In this document: in pieces, positions 25,263-35,069 of the stretch | Layout: each line of letters begins with the position of its first letter | Numbering within the stretch: position 1 is the stretch's first letter | Assembly: GCA_016302405.1 (NCBI GenBank) | Contig: JAEDNR010000001.1 | Location: 1 to 64,000, forward strand | Length of the DNA: 64,000 bases | Reading direction: 5' to 3' | DNA from: Oscillospiraceae bacterium | Lineage (GTDB): Bacteria > Bacillota > Clostridia > Oscillospirales > Oscillospiraceae | Notes under the pieces: model-generated | Told to the model about the DNA's origin: nothing | Databases searched by the model: none | Seen by the model: the letters and a program-made list of their open reading frames with translations, nothing else | Position numbers and translations under genes: made by a program

Positions 25263-27206
25263 ATGGATCCGAATCGAAATGACCAGAATCGTAATCAGAA
25301 CAACAACGAGCCGGAAAAGGACAAGCCGAAAAATATATGGACGGCGCTGATCATCACCCTGGCGCTGGTGCTGATATTCAGCTGGATATTCAATGCTGTG
25401 TCCAACAGCCAGTATACCGAAACCACATACTCCGATTTTCTGGACGCGAAGGACGCGGGAAATCTGGCGGAGGTGGAGATTCGGTATGACCGGATTGTTT
25501 ACCTGACCAAGGACGAGGCGAAAAAGCCTGCCCAGAGCCAGAAGGCCTGCTATACCGGCCTGCGCAGCGGCAGCGATGTCATGGAATTGGCGGCGGAACT
25601 GCATGCCATGGGTGTTACGGTAAACGAACCTATTACCGAGGACAATTCCTTTATCATGATGATTCTGTACTATGGCATTACCATTGCCGTGCTGTTCTTC
25701 TTCATGCGTATGCTGACCAAGCGTATGTCCGCCGACGGCGCCATGGGCGGCTTCGGCAAGAGCAAGGCCAAAATGTATATGGAAAAGCAGACCGGCGTCA
25801 CCTTCAAGGATGTTGCCGGACAGGACGAGGCCAAGGAAAGCCTGGTGGAGATTATTGATTTTCTCCACAACCCCAAAAAGTACACCGACATCGGCGCGAA
25901 GCTGCCTAAGGGGGCCCTTCTGGTGGGTTCCCCCGGAACCGGCAAGACCCTGCTTGCCAAGGCTGTGGCCGGTGAGGCCGGGGTGCCCTTCTTCTCCATT
26001 TCCGGCTCTGATTTCGTGGAAATGTTTGTGGGCATGGGCGCCAGCCGGGTCCGCGACCTCTTCCAGCAGGCGGCGAAGGTGGCACCCTGTATCATTTTTA
26101 TTGATGAAATCGACGCGGTGGGCCGGGCAAGAGACAATCGGTTCGGCAACAATTCCGAGCAGGAGCAGACGCTGAACCAGCTTCTTTCCGAGATTGACGG
26201 CTTTGAGCCATCCAAGGGCATTGTGTGTCTGGCTGCCACCAATCGGCCGGAGATTCTGGACAAGGCCCTGCTCCGTCCCGGCCGTTTTGACCGGCGGATT
26301 ATTGTGGACAGGCCGAACCTCCAGGGCCGTCTGGATACTCTGAAGGTCCACACCCGGAAGATCAAGCTCAGTGAGGATGTGGATCTGCGGAAAATCGCCC
26401 AGGCGACCGCTGGTGCCGTTGGCGCAGACCTTGCGAACCTCGTGAACGAGGCTGCCCTGCGGGCGGTGCGCCTTGGCCGGAAAGCCGTGAATCAGGAGGA
26501 CCTGATGGTGTCCTTTGAGACGGTTATTGCCGGTACCGAGAAAAAGAACACGGTGCTGACCGACATGGAAAAGCGGCTGGTTGCCTACCATGAGGTGGGC
26601 CACGCATTGGTGGCGGCTCTCGAAAAGCACGCTCAGCCCGTCTCCAAGATTACCATTGTGCCCCACACCTCCGGAGCCCTGGGCTACACCATGCAGATGC
26701 CGGAGGAGGAGAAATTCCTCAATACGGCTGAGGAGCTCATTACGGAGCTGCGGACCCTGGTGGGCGGCCGGGCCGCGGAGCAGCTTGTCTTCGGGGTCCA
26801 GACCACCGGCGCTTCCAACGATCTGCAGCGGGCGACAGGACTTGCAAGGAATATGGTCACCCAGTACGGCATGAGCAAAGAACTGGGCATTATGACCACC
26901 GCTTCCGTGCAGAACGCCTATCTCGACGGTCAGGCCTATATGGACTGCGCCCAGACCACCGCTGCCCAGGTGGACGGTGAGGTAAAGGCCCTCCTGGACC
27001 AGGCCCTTGCCGATGCTTCCAGGCTGCTGCGGGAGCACCGGTCACTGCTTGACGAGGTGTCCGAGTACCTGCTGGTCAAGGAAACCATCACCGGCGATGA
27101 GCTGATGGCCTATGTCAATGCCGAGAACGCTCCCAAGCTGGAAGCCGGCACAGAGCCGGAAAATGAACCCACAGCCGAGCAGACGGAAGGACCGTCAGAA
27201 CGGTAA
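25263..27206 (+). CDS. ftsH: ATP-dependent zinc metalloprotease FtsH
   Basis: 647 residues. A membrane-anchored AAA+ protease that degrades misfolded membrane and regulatory proteins. Two membrane helices flank a short extracytoplasmic domain (about 25-47 and 130-152). The AAA module has Walker A GSPGTGKT near 222, Walker [12 protein letters not shown] and the second region of homology with RPGRFDRR. The zinc site is HEVGH near 443, a Val variant of the usual HEAGH, with the third ligand in the ASNDLQRAT region. The C-terminus is Glu-rich. Start at 25263 with GGGAGG 8 bases upstream. Single-gene unit ended at 27254. Confidence 0.97.
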   Translation: MDPNRNDQNRNQNNNEPEKDKPKNIWTALIITLALVLIFSWIFNAVSNSQYTETTYSDFLDAKDAGNLAEVEIRYDRIVYLTKDEAKKPAQSQKACYTGLRSGSDVMELAAELHAMGVTVNEPITEDNSFIMMILYYGITIAVLFFFMRMLTKRMSADGAMGGFGKSKAKMYMEKQTGVTFKDVAGQDEAKESLVEIIDFLHNPKKYTDIGAKLPKGALLVGSPGTGKTLLAKAVAGEAGVPFFSISGSDFVEMFVGMGASRVRDLFQQAAKVAPCIIFIDEIDAVGRARDNRFGNNSEQEQTLNQLLSEIDGFEPSKGIVCLAATNRPEILDKALLRPGRFDRRIIVDRPNLQGRLDTLKVHTRKIKLSEDVDLRKIAQATAGAVGADLANLVNEAALRAVRLGRKAVNQEDLMVSFETVIAGTEKKNTVLTDMEKRLVAYHEVGHALVAALEKHAQPVSKITIVPHTSGALGYTMQMPEEEKFLNTAEELITELRTLVGGRAAEQLVFGVQTTGASNDLQRATGLARNMVTQYGMSKELGIMTTASVQNAYLDGQAYMDCAQTTAAQVDGEVKALLDQALADASRLLREHRSLLDEVSEYLLVKETITGDELMAYVNAENAPKLEAGTEPENEPTAEQTEGPSER

Positions 27207-27210
27207 AACA

Positions 27211-27254
27211 GAGCCGGGACTTCTGAGACAACAATGGTCTCAGAAGCCCCGGCT
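27211..27254 (+). terminator. Rho-independent terminator after ftsH
   Basis: Long stem (GAGCCGGGACTTCTGAGAC / GTCTCAGAAGCCCCGGCT) followed by TTCTTT. Confidence 0.85.
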
Positions 27255-27304
27255 TTCTTTGGGAGGTTCTGCCTAATGTGCATATCGGTTTAACTCAGCA
27301 AGTA

Positions 27305-27402
27305 TAAAAATTGAAATTCGCTGGGCTGTTTGGACAGTGGTGTGCGTTCCGCACAGAAGCACGCACCGTCCAAGGTAACGTAGTCAGCTAAACAATCATT
27401 TT
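27305..27402. repeat. Dispersed repeat fragment with AAACAATCATTT end
   Basis: Begins AAAATTGAAATTCGCTGGGCTGTTTGG, like the start of the element at 21732, and ends CAAGGTAACGTAGTCAGCTAAACAATCATTT, nearly identical to the end of the element at 50461-50749. Hence a chimaeric or internally deleted copy of the same family. The rest of the gap 27207-27509 holds only terminators. Confidence 0.7.
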
Positions 27403-27482
27403 CTGAGATTAAATCAAGTACGTCTGAATTGCTGCATGCATTAGCCATTCCCGCATGGAAATCCCCGCGCCAAATAGTGAAA

Positions 27483-27504
27483 GGGGCACGCGTTCGCGTG
27501 CCCC
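27483..27504 (-). terminator. Terminator of the M23 peptidase gene
   Basis: Perfect stem GGGGCACGCG / CGCGTGCCCC with a 2-base loop; on the minus strand followed by TTTCACTATTT. Confidence 0.7.
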
Positions 27505-27509
27505 CATAA

Positions 27510-28190
27510 TTATTTCATTGCCAGAAAATCGCTGGGATCCATGGGCGTATCCTGATAGGTCACGCCGAAATGGAGATGGGTGCCCATGGCCGTTTCCACC
27601 AGCGCCGTATCGCCTACGCAGCCGATGGCCTGGCCCAAAGTCACGGTGTCTCCCGTCTTCACAGCCAGATCCTCCGACAGGCTGGAATAGCGGGTGGTGT
27701 AGCCGCCGATGTGGCGGATGACCACGGTATAGCCCATCGTCTCATCCTCGTAGGCAGCGTAGACGGTGCCGTCCGCCGCTGCCAGCACCTGGGTGCCCTC
27801 GGGAGCAGCAATGTCCACACCGTTGTGGACCCGCCAGTCCCGGGTGGTCTGGTTGTAGCTCAGGCAGTCCATGGAGTAGGCGGCAACCTCGTCTCCTTCA
27901 ATGGGCGAGGCGGTCTTGAGTGTCTGGGGGACGGTTGCCTGGGTGGGCGCCTGGGTAGGCGCAGTCGGCGATGTGCCCTGGGTGACGGGCTGGGTGGCAA
28001 TGACGGGAATGTCTTCGGTCAGGGTTTCTCCCGCCTGAACATCTCCCATGGTTTCCTGGAGGGTGACCTCCTCGGGCTTGCTTGCGTTTTTGCTATACAG
28101 ATAGCCGGTGATTCCGATGGCCGCAGCGCACAGAATCAGGGCTATGTAGTAGCCCTTACCGCTGAAGCCAACATGTTTGTTGTTGCTCAT
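27510..28190 (-). CDS. M23 family metallopeptidase, SpoIIQ-like
   Basis: 226 residues. One N-terminal membrane helix (~14-32), a Thr/Pro/Gln-rich linker (~65-95) and a C-terminal LytM domain. The zinc ligands are complete: His and Asp in HNGVDIA and HLHFG near the end. The layout and size match SpoIIQ, which in clostridia binds SpoIIIAH across the forespore membranes and keeps active-site residues. The sporulation assignment is an inference; a vegetative cell-wall endopeptidase is the alternative. GGAGGTG lies 8 bases before the ATG at 28190. Confidence 0.8.
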   Translation of the reverse strand: MSNNKHVGFSGKGYYIALILCAAAIGITGYLYSKNASKPEEVTLQETMGDVQAGETLTEDIPVIATQPVTQGTSPTAPTQAPTQATVPQTLKTASPIEGDEVAAYSMDCLSYNQTTRDWRVHNGVDIAAPEGTQVLAAADGTVYAAYEDETMGYTVVIRHIGGYTTRYSSLSEDLAVKTGDTVTLGQAIGCVGDTALVETAMGTHLHFGVTYQDTPMDPSDFLAMK

Positions 28191-28310
28191 TTGAAAAGCA
28201 CCTCCGAAGCTGAGTATTGCCCTGCTTTCCGGAAAATAAACCAAATCCAGGAAAAAATATCCAGAAAAGTTCAGCGTTTTTTTGACCCGGGTATTTTTTT
28301 ATAAAAGTTA

Positions 28311-28338
28311 TTGACATTGCGCCGTTTTAGGGTATATT
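28311..28338 (+). promoter_or_regulatory. Promoter of the potABCD operon
   Basis: TTGACA (28311-28316), 16 bases, TATATT (28333-28338). A small GGGGA..TCCCC hairpin lies in the leader at 28361-28375. Confidence 0.75.
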
Positions 28339-28405
28339 TATTCTGTCGGCTTTCGACAAAAGGGGAGAGATCCCCAAAAGAAAAAGAAAGAAACGGGGGA
28401 GGATA

Positions 28406-29527
28406 ATGTCCAAGGAACTCATCAGGCTCCGGGATCTTACCATGGAGTTCGACGGGGAGCGGATACTTGACGGTATCAATCTTTACATTAACGATCACGA
28501 ATTCCTCACACTGCTGGGCCCTTCCGGCTGCGGCAAGACCACAACGCTTCGGATCATCGGCGGCTTTCTGACGCCCACATCCGGAACGGTCACCTTTGAC
28601 GGGCAGACAATCAATGATGTGCCGCCCTATAAACGGCAGATCAACACGGTGTTTCAGCGGTACGCGCTGTTTCCCCACCTGGATGTGTACGACAATATCG
28701 CTTTCGGCCTGCGGGTTGCCAAGGTGCCCAAGGACGAGGTGGACAGCCGGGTGCGGGAGATGCTGGAGATCGTCAGCCTGAAAGGCTACGAAAACCGAAG
28801 GGTGGACAGCCTTTCCGGTGGTCAGCAGCAGCGGGTCGCCATTGCCAGAGCCCTGGTGAACCGGCCCAAGGTACTGCTGCTGGATGAACCGCTGGGGGCG
28901 CTGGATCTGCGTCTGCGAAAGGATATGCAGAACGAGCTGAAACGCATCCAGCAGGCTATGGGCATCACGTTTATCTATGTGACCCATGACCAGGAAGAGG
29001 CGCTGTCCATGTCCGACACCGTTGTCGTTATGGATAAGGGCCGGATTCAGCAGATCGGCAGACCTGAGGATATTTATAATGAACCGAAGAACGCCTTCGT
29101 GGCGGACTTTATCGGTGAGAGTAACATCTTGGACGGTGTCATGCTGGAAGACTACCGGGTCCGTTTCTTTGGCCGGGTCTTTGAATGTGTGGACAAGGGC
29201 TTTGCCCCCAATGAGCCTGTGGATGTTGTCATCCGTCCGGAGGACATTGACATCGTTCCCAAGGATCAGGGCCATCTGGTGGGCACCGTTACCGGTGTCA
29301 CCTTTAAGGGCCTGAACTACGATATTATCGTGGAATTCAAGGGCTTCAAGTGGCTGATCCAGACCACGGATTACCATGGCATCGGCACGACCATCGGCAT
29401 TCGGCTCAACCCGGAGGACATTCACATTATGCATAAGAGTGAATACTCCGGTATGTTCGGCGACTACAGCTCCTACTCCGCGGAGTACGACGAGCTGACG
29501 GAGGATGCTGACGGTGAAGAAGAATAA
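28406..29527 (+). CDS. potA: Spermidine/putrescine ABC transporter ATP-binding protein
   Basis: 373 residues. Walker [11 protein letters not shown]-loop FQRYALFPH, signature LSGGQQQR and Walker [13 protein letters not shown] are intact, followed by the His switch VTHDQEEA. The C-terminal ~110 residues are the regulatory TOBE-type domain typical of PotA. GGGGGAGGATA precedes the ATG. First of four overlapping genes potABCD; the polyamine assignment rests on the PotD-like binding protein and gene order. Confidence 0.95.
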   Translation: MSKELIRLRDLTMEFDGERILDGINLYINDHEFLTLLGPSGCGKTTTLRIIGGFLTPTSGTVTFDGQTINDVPPYKRQINTVFQRYALFPHLDVYDNIAFGLRVAKVPKDEVDSRVREMLEIVSLKGYENRRVDSLSGGQQQRVAIARALVNRPKVLLLDEPLGALDLRLRKDMQNELKRIQQAMGITFIYVTHDQEEALSMSDTVVVMDKGRIQQIGRPEDIYNEPKNAFVADFIGESNILDGVMLEDYRVRFFGRVFECVDKGFAPNEPVDVVIRPEDIDIVPKDQGHLVGTVTGVTFKGLNYDIIVEFKGFKWLIQTTDYHGIGTTIGIRLNPEDIHIMHKSEYSGMFGDYSSYSAEYDELTEDADGEEE

Positions 29528-30338
29528 AACCGGTTTCCTCAGCATACCGTATCTGATATGGATGACGGCCTTTACGCTGATCCCTCTGGGCGTGGTGGCT
29601 TACTATGCCCTGACGGACCCGGCCACGGGCGTGTTTTCCCTGCGTAATGTCAGGGAGCTGAGCCTGTATATGCCGGTACTGTGGCGCTCCATCGGGTATT
29701 CTCTGGTGTCCGCCCTGCTGTGCCTGGTGCTGGGCTATCCCGCGGCCTACTATATCGCCCACTGCGGCCGTACCACCCAGAAGTTTTTGTATATGCTGGT
29801 AATGCTGCCCATGTGCATGAGCTTCCTGCTGCGGACCCTTGCCTGGGTCGGCCTCCTGCAGGATACCGGCATCATCAATAATATTCTTGCCGCTATCGGG
29901 CTGCCCAGGCTCCGGATGATCCGGACGCCGGGGGCTGTGGTGCTGGGCATGGTGTATAACTACCTGCCCTATATGATCCTTCCGCTGTACGCCACCATCG
30001 TGAAGATTGACGGGCGGCTCATTGAAGCGGCGGAGGATTTGGGGTGCAACGGTGTCCAGGTGTTTGCCCGGGTAGTGCTGCCCCTGTCCGTCCCGGGGAT
30101 CCTCTCCGGGGTGACCATGGTGTTTGTCCCGGCGGTATCCACCTTCTATATCTCCCAGAAGCTGGGCGGCACCGATACGGTGCTCATCGGCGACGTGATT
30201 GAACGTCAGTTCAAGCAGGGCAGCAACCCCAATCTGGGCGCCGCCCTGAGCCTGCTGCTGATGATCCTGGTGTTTGTGTGCACCGGCATCATGAACCACT
30301 TCGGCGGCAGCAGTGAGGAAGGGAGCGTGATGGTATGA
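29514..30338 (+). CDS. potB: Polyamine ABC transporter permease PotB
   Basis: 274 residues, six membrane helices, with the EAA loop [25 protein letters not shown] that docks the ATPase. GTG at 29514 is the probable start: it lies 9 bases after GGAGG, while the ATG at 29505 touches that site. It overlaps potA by 14 bases and potC by 4, so translation is coupled. Pairs with PotC to form the spermidine/putrescine channel. Confidence 0.93.
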   Translation: MKKNKTGFLSIPYLIWMTAFTLIPLGVVAYYALTDPATGVFSLRNVRELSLYMPVLWRSIGYSLVSALLCLVLGYPAAYYIAHCGRTTQKFLYMLVMLPMCMSFLLRTLAWVGLLQDTGIINNILAAIGLPRLRMIRTPGAVVLGMVYNYLPYMILPLYATIVKIDGRLIEAAEDLGCNGVQVFARVVLPLSVPGILSGVTMVFVPAVSTFYISQKLGGTDTVLIGDVIERQFKQGSNPNLGAALSLLLMILVFVCTGIMNHFGGSSEEGSVMV

Positions 30339-31150
30339 GACGGGCAAACAGAATCATGACCGTTATCATCTTCATCTTCCTGTATATTCCCATGGTGGTG
30401 CTCATTGTGGCCTCCTTCAACACCGGCAAGGACGTGACGGAGTTCAGCGGCTTTACACTGAAGCAGTATGTCAGGCTCTTTCAGGACAGGAGCCTTTTGA
30501 AGCTGCTGGCAAACTCTCTGATCATTTCGGTCCTCGCAAGCTTTATTGCTACGGTTTTTGGTACGGTGGCGGCGCTGGGTATCCACAATCTGAATCCCAA
30601 AATGCGCAAGGTGGCAATGACCCTGACGGATATTCCCATGACCAATCCGGACATTGTCACCGGTGTGTCGCTGTCGCTGCTCTTTGTGTTTGTGGGAACC
30701 AAAATGCTTGGCCAGCGGAACAGTCTGACTTTCTGGACGCTGCTCATTGCCCACATCACCTTTAACCTGCCCTATGTCATCCTGAACGTGATGCCTAAGC
30801 TCAAGCAGATGGATGCCTCCCTTGTGGACGCGGCTATGGACTTGGGCTGCACCCGGGTGCAGGCTTTCTTTAAGGTGACGGTCCATGAGATCATGCCCGG
30901 TGTGGTTTCCGGCGCGATCATGGCCTTTACCATGAGCCTTGACGACTTTGTTATCAGCTACTTTGTCACGGGGCCCAGCTTTATCACCCTCCCGGTGGAG
31001 ATCTATTCCTATACCAAAAAACCCATTCAGCCGAAGATCTACGCCATGTTTACACTGCTGTTTTTGATCATCTTCGTGCTGATGACCGCCATGAATCTGA
31101 TGCAGCTTGTGTCTGACCGGAAGAAAGCCGTGTCCCACATTGGGCATTGA
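30335..31150 (+). CDS. potC: Polyamine ABC transporter permease PotC
   Basis: 271 residues, six membrane helices. EAA-type loop DAAMDLGCTRVQAFFKVTVHEIMPG and the PotC-typical SLDDFVISYFVTGP follow. Starts at ATG 30335, overlapping the potB stop (ATGA). Second permease of the operon. Confidence 0.94.
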   Translation: MRRANRIMTVIIFIFLYIPMVVLIVASFNTGKDVTEFSGFTLKQYVRLFQDRSLLKLLANSLIISVLASFIATVFGTVAALGIHNLNPKMRKVAMTLTDIPMTNPDIVTGVSLSLLFVFVGTKMLGQRNSLTFWTLLIAHITFNLPYVILNVMPKLKQMDASLVDAAMDLGCTRVQAFFKVTVHEIMPGVVSGAIMAFTMSLDDFVISYFVTGPSFITLPVEIYSYTKKPIQPKIYAMFTLLFLIIFVLMTAMNLMQLVSDRKKAVSHIGH

Positions 31151-31176
31151 TGTCTTACCCAGAAAGGAGAAACAGA

Positions 31177-32250
31177 ATGAAAAAAGTGATTGCGCTCTGC
31201 CTGGCGGTTTCCCTGGCGCTGGGCTGTGCCGCCTGCCTTTCCGGCTGCGGCGGGGAGAAGACCACCCTGTATGTCTACAACTGGGGCCAGTATATTGCCG
31301 AGGGAGACGACGATTCCCTGGATGTGATTGCTGCCTTTGAGGAAAAGTATCCGAACATCCATGTGGAGTATTCCACCTATGATTCCAACGAGATCATGTA
31401 CTCCAAGCTGTCCAACGGCGGCATTACCGTGGATGTGATCTTCCCCTCCGACTATATGGTGGGCCGGATGCGCCAGGAGGGCATGCTCATGGAGCTGAAC
31501 TTCGACAATATCCCCAATTACCAGTATATTGACGACAGCTTTAAGAATATGTCCTATGACCCGGAGAATAAGTATTCTGTTCCCTATACCTGGGGCACCG
31601 TGGGTATCATCTACAACAGTAAGTTCGTGGATGAAGCGGATGTCACCGGCTGGGAGCTGCTGTGGAATGAAAAGTATGCCGATAAGATCCTGATGTTTGA
31701 CAACTCCCGGGATGCTTTCGGTATTGCCCAGTACCTGCTGGGCTACGATGTGAACACCACGGATGAAGCCCAGCTTCGGGAGTGCGCTGCCAAGCTGATG
31801 GAGCAGAAGCCCGTTGTCCAGCAGTATGTCATGGATCAGATTTTTGACTCCATGGAAAACGAGGAAGCCTGGATCGCTCCCTACTATGCCGGCGACTACC
31901 TGACCATGGCGGAGGAAAACCCGGACCTCAAGTTCTATCGCCCCGCCCACCAGGGCTTCAACATTTTCGTTGACGCCATGTGCATCCCCACCTGCTGCAA
32001 GGAAAAGGAAGCCGCGGAGCTGTTCATCAACTTCCTGTGTGATCCGGAGATTTCCGGGCAGAATATGGACTACCTGGGTTACAGTGTCCCCGCTTCCGCT
32101 TCCAAGGCCTATATGGATCCTGAGGTGACGGAGGATCCCGTTGCCTATCCTTCTTCCGACATGCTGGAGAAGGCAACGAGCTTCAATTTCCTCCCGGAGG
32201 AAACCGCGCGGCTGATGGAGAGTCTCTTCATGGAAGCCAGAAACAGTTAA
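31177..32250 (+). CDS. potD: Spermidine/putrescine-binding lipoprotein PotD
   Basis: 357 residues. Signal peptide with lipobox LSGC at ~22-25, then the family opening LYVYNWGQYI and DVIFPSDYMVGRM. Acidic and aromatic residues around EYSTYDSNE and WGTVGIIYNS suit polyamine binding. It captures polyamine outside the membrane for PotABC. AAAGGAG lies 6 bases before ATG 31177; a longer frame from 31147 lacks a signal start. Last gene of the operon, closed by the hairpin at 32257. Confidence 0.94.
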   Translation: MKKVIALCLAVSLALGCAACLSGCGGEKTTLYVYNWGQYIAEGDDDSLDVIAAFEEKYPNIHVEYSTYDSNEIMYSKLSNGGITVDVIFPSDYMVGRMRQEGMLMELNFDNIPNYQYIDDSFKNMSYDPENKYSVPYTWGTVGIIYNSKFVDEADVTGWELLWNEKYADKILMFDNSRDAFGIAQYLLGYDVNTTDEAQLRECAAKLMEQKPVVQQYVMDQIFDSMENEEAWIAPYYAGDYLTMAEENPDLKFYRPAHQGFNIFVDAMCIPTCCKEKEAAELFINFLCDPEISGQNMDYLGYSVPASASKAYMDPEVTEDPVAYPSSDMLEKATSFNFLPEETARLMESLFMEARNS

Positions 32251-32256
32251 TTCACA

Positions 32257-32283
32257 GCGGAGGAAGGTTTCCCCTTCCTCCGC
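32257..32283 (+). terminator. Terminator after potD
   Basis: Stem GCGGAGGAAGG / CCTTCCTCCGC followed by AAATATTT; T-content is modest, so read-through into the YitT gene is possible. Confidence 0.6.
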
Positions 32284-32310
32284 AAATATTTGCTGAAAGG
32301 AAACGCTGCT

Positions 32311-33186
32311 ATGAAGAATCCGGATATCCGCAGGCGCCTGCTGGAGCTTGCGCTGGTCGTCCTGGGAAATCTAATCTATGCCGTCACGGTTGTGCTGTTT
32401 ATTCTGCCTGCCAGATTAATGAGCTGCGGTACTACCGGTATTGCTCTGGTGCTGGAGCGCCTCTGGAATATTCCCATCTCCGGCTTTGTGCTGGCATTCA
32501 ATATCCTGATGCTGCTTCTGGGCTGGCTGGTGCTGGGCAGGGCCTTTGCCATGACCACGGTGCTCAGCTCCCTGCTGTACCCGGTGCTGCTGGAAGTGTG
32601 CCGGCAGGTTCTCGGAGACAGCGGGATCACGGAGAATATGCTGCTCAATACGGTTTTCGGCGGCCTGGGTCTGGGCCTTGCCATGGGGATTGTCATGCGG
32701 GCGGGAGCTTCCACCGGCGGTATGGATATTCCGCCGCTGATCCTGAAAAAGCTGTTTTCCATTCCCGTATCCGCCTCTTTGTGGGCCTTTGATTTCTGCA
32801 TTCTGTTGGCCCAGCTTTCTTTCCACACCCCGGAGGACCTGCTCTACGGTATTGTACTGATCATTGTCATCTCCGTAACCCTGAACAAGGTGATGCTTCT
32901 GGGCACCAGCCGGACGGAGATCAAGATCGTCAGTGAAAAAGCAGCGCAGATCCGGGATGGCATCCTGTCCCAGGTGGACCGGGGCGTGACGCTGCTCCAT
33001 GGGGAGGGCGGATACCTTGGCAGGCAGACGGAAGTGATCCTGAGCGTGGTATCCAATCATGAGCTGCCCAAGATCGAGTCTCTGGCAAGAAAAGTTGACC
33101 CGGACTGTTTTATGATCGTCAGCCGGGTCACGGAAGTATGGGGCCGGGGATTTACCTACGGAAAGAAATATCAGGAAAAGCAATAA
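32311..33186 (+). CDS. YitT family membrane protein (DUF2179)
   Basis: 291 residues. Five to six N-terminal membrane helices include GTTGIALVLERL and MRAGASTGGMDIPPLIL, the YitT signature, and a C-terminal cytoplasmic DUF2179 domain (VTLLHGEGGYLGRQTEVILSVVSNHELPKI). The function is unknown; export or efflux has been proposed for relatives. AAAGGAAACGCTGCT precedes the ATG at 32311. It follows potD by 60 bases. Confidence 0.9.
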   Translation: MKNPDIRRRLLELALVVLGNLIYAVTVVLFILPARLMSCGTTGIALVLERLWNIPISGFVLAFNILMLLLGWLVLGRAFAMTTVLSSLLYPVLLEVCRQVLGDSGITENMLLNTVFGGLGLGLAMGIVMRAGASTGGMDIPPLILKKLFSIPVSASLWAFDFCILLAQLSFHTPEDLLYGIVLIIVISVTLNKVMLLGTSRTEIKIVSEKAAQIRDGILSQVDRGVTLLHGEGGYLGRQTEVILSVVSNHELPKIESLARKVDPDCFMIVSRVTEVWGRGFTYGKKYQEKQ

Positions 33187-33212
33187 TTCCGGTATAGCTG
33201 GATTGATTCGGT

Positions 33213-33442
33213 AAATGATCGTTTAGCGGAGCGCCCCTTGGCTCGTGGCAATCTCCACCGAACAGCAGGCTGCGTTCCAATTTATGTGTCATTCCGAACC
33301 AGTGCGCACACTGGTGTGGGAATCCCCCTCGTCATTGAGAACACTTTCTTCTAAAGATGGAGATTGCCACGCCAGGAAAGCGAACTGGCTCGCAATGACC
33401 GGGAATTCGATTGTTCGCTGTTAGTTCGCTAAACGATCATTT
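33213..33442. repeat. MITE-like element with 15-bp terminal inverted repeats (copy A)
   Basis: Left end AAATGATCGTTTAGC (33213-33227) and right end GCTAAACGATCATTT (33428-33442) are perfect inverted repeats. The 230-bp interior has no gene. It holds the GTCATTCCGAACCAGT..GGTGTGGGAATCCCC module (about 33289-33331) and the GATTGCCACGCCAG..CTGGCTCGCAATGACCG module (about 33361-33402), both also in the copy at 63507. It fills most of the gap 33187-33546. Confidence 0.8.
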
Positions 33443-33504
33443 TCTGCCTTTTCCCGGACGCGGCGGAACAATATCCGGCAAAACGCGTAACCCGGACAGA
33501 CAAA

Positions 33505-33543
33505 AACAGCGGTGATCCCTTATCGGAAAGGAATCACCGCTGC
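33505..33543 (-). terminator. Terminator of the trmO-znuBCA operon
   Basis: Minus strand stem CAGCGGTGATTCC / GGGATCACCGCTG followed by TTTTTGTC, 4 bases after the trmO stop codon. Confidence 0.85.
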
Positions 33544-33546
33544 GTA

Positions 33547-34230
33547 TTAATGGGACCGTTCCGTGGATATAACGTGCAGCACGCCGTCCTCCACGGTAAA
33601 GCGGATATTGCAGCCGGCGAAGGTCATGCCGTACACTCTGCCCGGCTGCTGCTGGTAGGAGGGCCTGGGATCGTGGGAGAGAACACCCACGGCGGCGTCC
33701 CGTTTTTCTTCCGGCAGGACACCCAGCAGCTCTGCCGGGAAATCCACCTGCAGAAGATAGTCTCCTGCCACCTGGGTGAAGCCTCCCAGGGCATCCGGAT
33801 GGCAGTCACAGTAGGGAATATAGGGCTTGATGTCAAAAATCGGGGTGCCGTCCAGCAGATCGGCGCCGCCCACATGGAGCACGGTGCCCAGGTCTTCCGT
33901 TCGCTCTACCCCCAGAAGGGTCACGCAGGACAGCCCCAGGTTGTTGGGCCGGAAAGGGGAGCGGGTGGCGAAAACCCCCATCCGGGTGTTCCCGCCCAGC
34001 CGGGGCGGGCGGACGGTGGGGGACCATTCTTTTCCCACCGCCTGGGAAAACTGCCATATGATCCACAGATGGGAAAAGCCTTCGATCCCCCGGAGGGCGT
34101 CGGCGTTCCGGTATTCCGGCTGGAAGACGATGGTGGAGCGCAGGGCGTCCACAAGACCGCTTTGCCGGGGTATTCCGAACTTCCCCCCAAAATCGCTTTG
34201 CATATAGGCAATCGGCTGAATATCCGCCAT
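33547..34230 (-). CDS. trmO: tRNA (N6-threonylcarbamoyladenosine(37)-N6)-methyltransferase TrmO
   Basis: 227 residues. TrmO/TsaA proteins use SAM to methylate t6A37 to m6t6A. Signature segments: GFSHLWIIWQFSQ, RMGVFATRSPFRPNNLGLSCVTLLG and GTPIFDIKPYIPYCDC. The C-terminal domain follows normally. The start overlaps the znuB stop (TGATG), placing it last in the znuABC operon, an unrelated pairing by function. The Sua5 enzyme at 11262 makes the precursor of its substrate modification. Confidence 0.94.
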   Translation of the reverse strand: MADIQPIAYMQSDFGGKFGIPRQSGLVDALRSTIVFQPEYRNADALRGIEGFSHLWIIWQFSQAVGKEWSPTVRPPRLGGNTRMGVFATRSPFRPNNLGLSCVTLLGVERTEDLGTVLHVGGADLLDGTPIFDIKPYIPYCDCHPDALGGFTQVAGDYLLQVDFPAELLGVLPEEKRDAAVGVLSHDPRPSYQQQPGRVYGMTFAGCNIRFTVEDGVLHVISTERSH

Positions 34231-35069
34231 CAGCCCACCCGCTTTCTCAGGCAGAAGGTCACGGCGAAAATGGCGGCCAGCAGCAAACTGATTGCGGCGC
34301 CTGCGGAGCAGCCCAGGTAATAGGAAACAGTGAGGCCGCCGATTCCCGCAATGAGGGCAAAGAGTACGGAAAACAGGGTGTACTGCCTTACGTTCCGGGC
34401 CACATTCCGGGAGGCAGCAGCGGGAAGCACCAGCAGGGAATTGAGAATCAGTAGGCCCATGCTGGAAATGGACAGGGTCACAACCACTGCGATGGCGGCG
34501 GTGAACAGGGTATGGGACAGCCCAACAGGAATGCCCCGGGAGGAAGCCAGCTGGGGATGGACCGCGGAAAGGGTCAGCCGGTTGGCATAAAAGAACCAGA
34601 ACACCAGTACAAAAACCAGCACCAGGGCCAGCATGCCGATCTCCGCGGGGGAGATGGACAGCACATCGCCAATGAGGTAGCGGTTATATTTTGTGAAGCT
34701 GCCGCCGCCCAGGGTAGCGGCGAAGATGCCCAGTGCCACCGCCGTGCTGGAAAACACACCGATCAGGGTGTCCGCCGACTGGCTGCTCCGGCTGCGGACG
34801 AAAGAAAACAGCAGGGAAAAAGCAAGGCTGAACAGGACCGCCGCCCCCAGGGGCATAGACATCCCCGCGATGCAGCCGATGGCGATGCCCGTAAAGGCGG
34901 AGTGGCCCAGGGCATCGGAGAAAAAGCTCATCCGCCCGGTGACGATCATAGTGGAGAGGATCCCGAACAGGGGGGCCATCAGCAGCAGGGCAAGCAGGGC
35001 GTTTTTCATGAAGTCCCACCGGAGCATTTCCACCGGGAGAAGATCCAAAAGCGAATACCAGATGCTCAT
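34230..35069 (-). CDS. znuB: Metal ABC transporter permease (ZnuB-like)
   Basis: 279 residues, about eight to nine membrane helices of the ABC-3 family. DALGHSAFTGIAIG near residue 55 and VGLSHTLFTAAIAVVVTLS are family segments. It imports zinc or manganese with ZnuC and ZnuA. The start at 35069 (MSIWYSL) lies 6 bases after GGAGG and overlaps the znuC stop (ATGA). Confidence 0.92.
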   Translation of the reverse strand: MSIWYSLLDLLPVEMLRWDFMKNALLALLLMAPLFGILSTMIVTGRMSFFSDALGHSAFTGIAIGCIAGMSMPLGAAVLFSLAFSLLFSFVRSRSSQSADTLIGVFSSTAVALGIFAATLGGGSFTKYNRYLIGDVLSISPAEIGMLALVLVFVLVFWFFYANRLTLSAVHPQLASSRGIPVGLSHTLFTAAIAVVVTLSISSMGLLILNSLLVLPAAASRNVARNVRQYTLFSVLFALIAGIGGLTVSYYLGCSAGAAISLLLAAIFAVTFCLRKRVG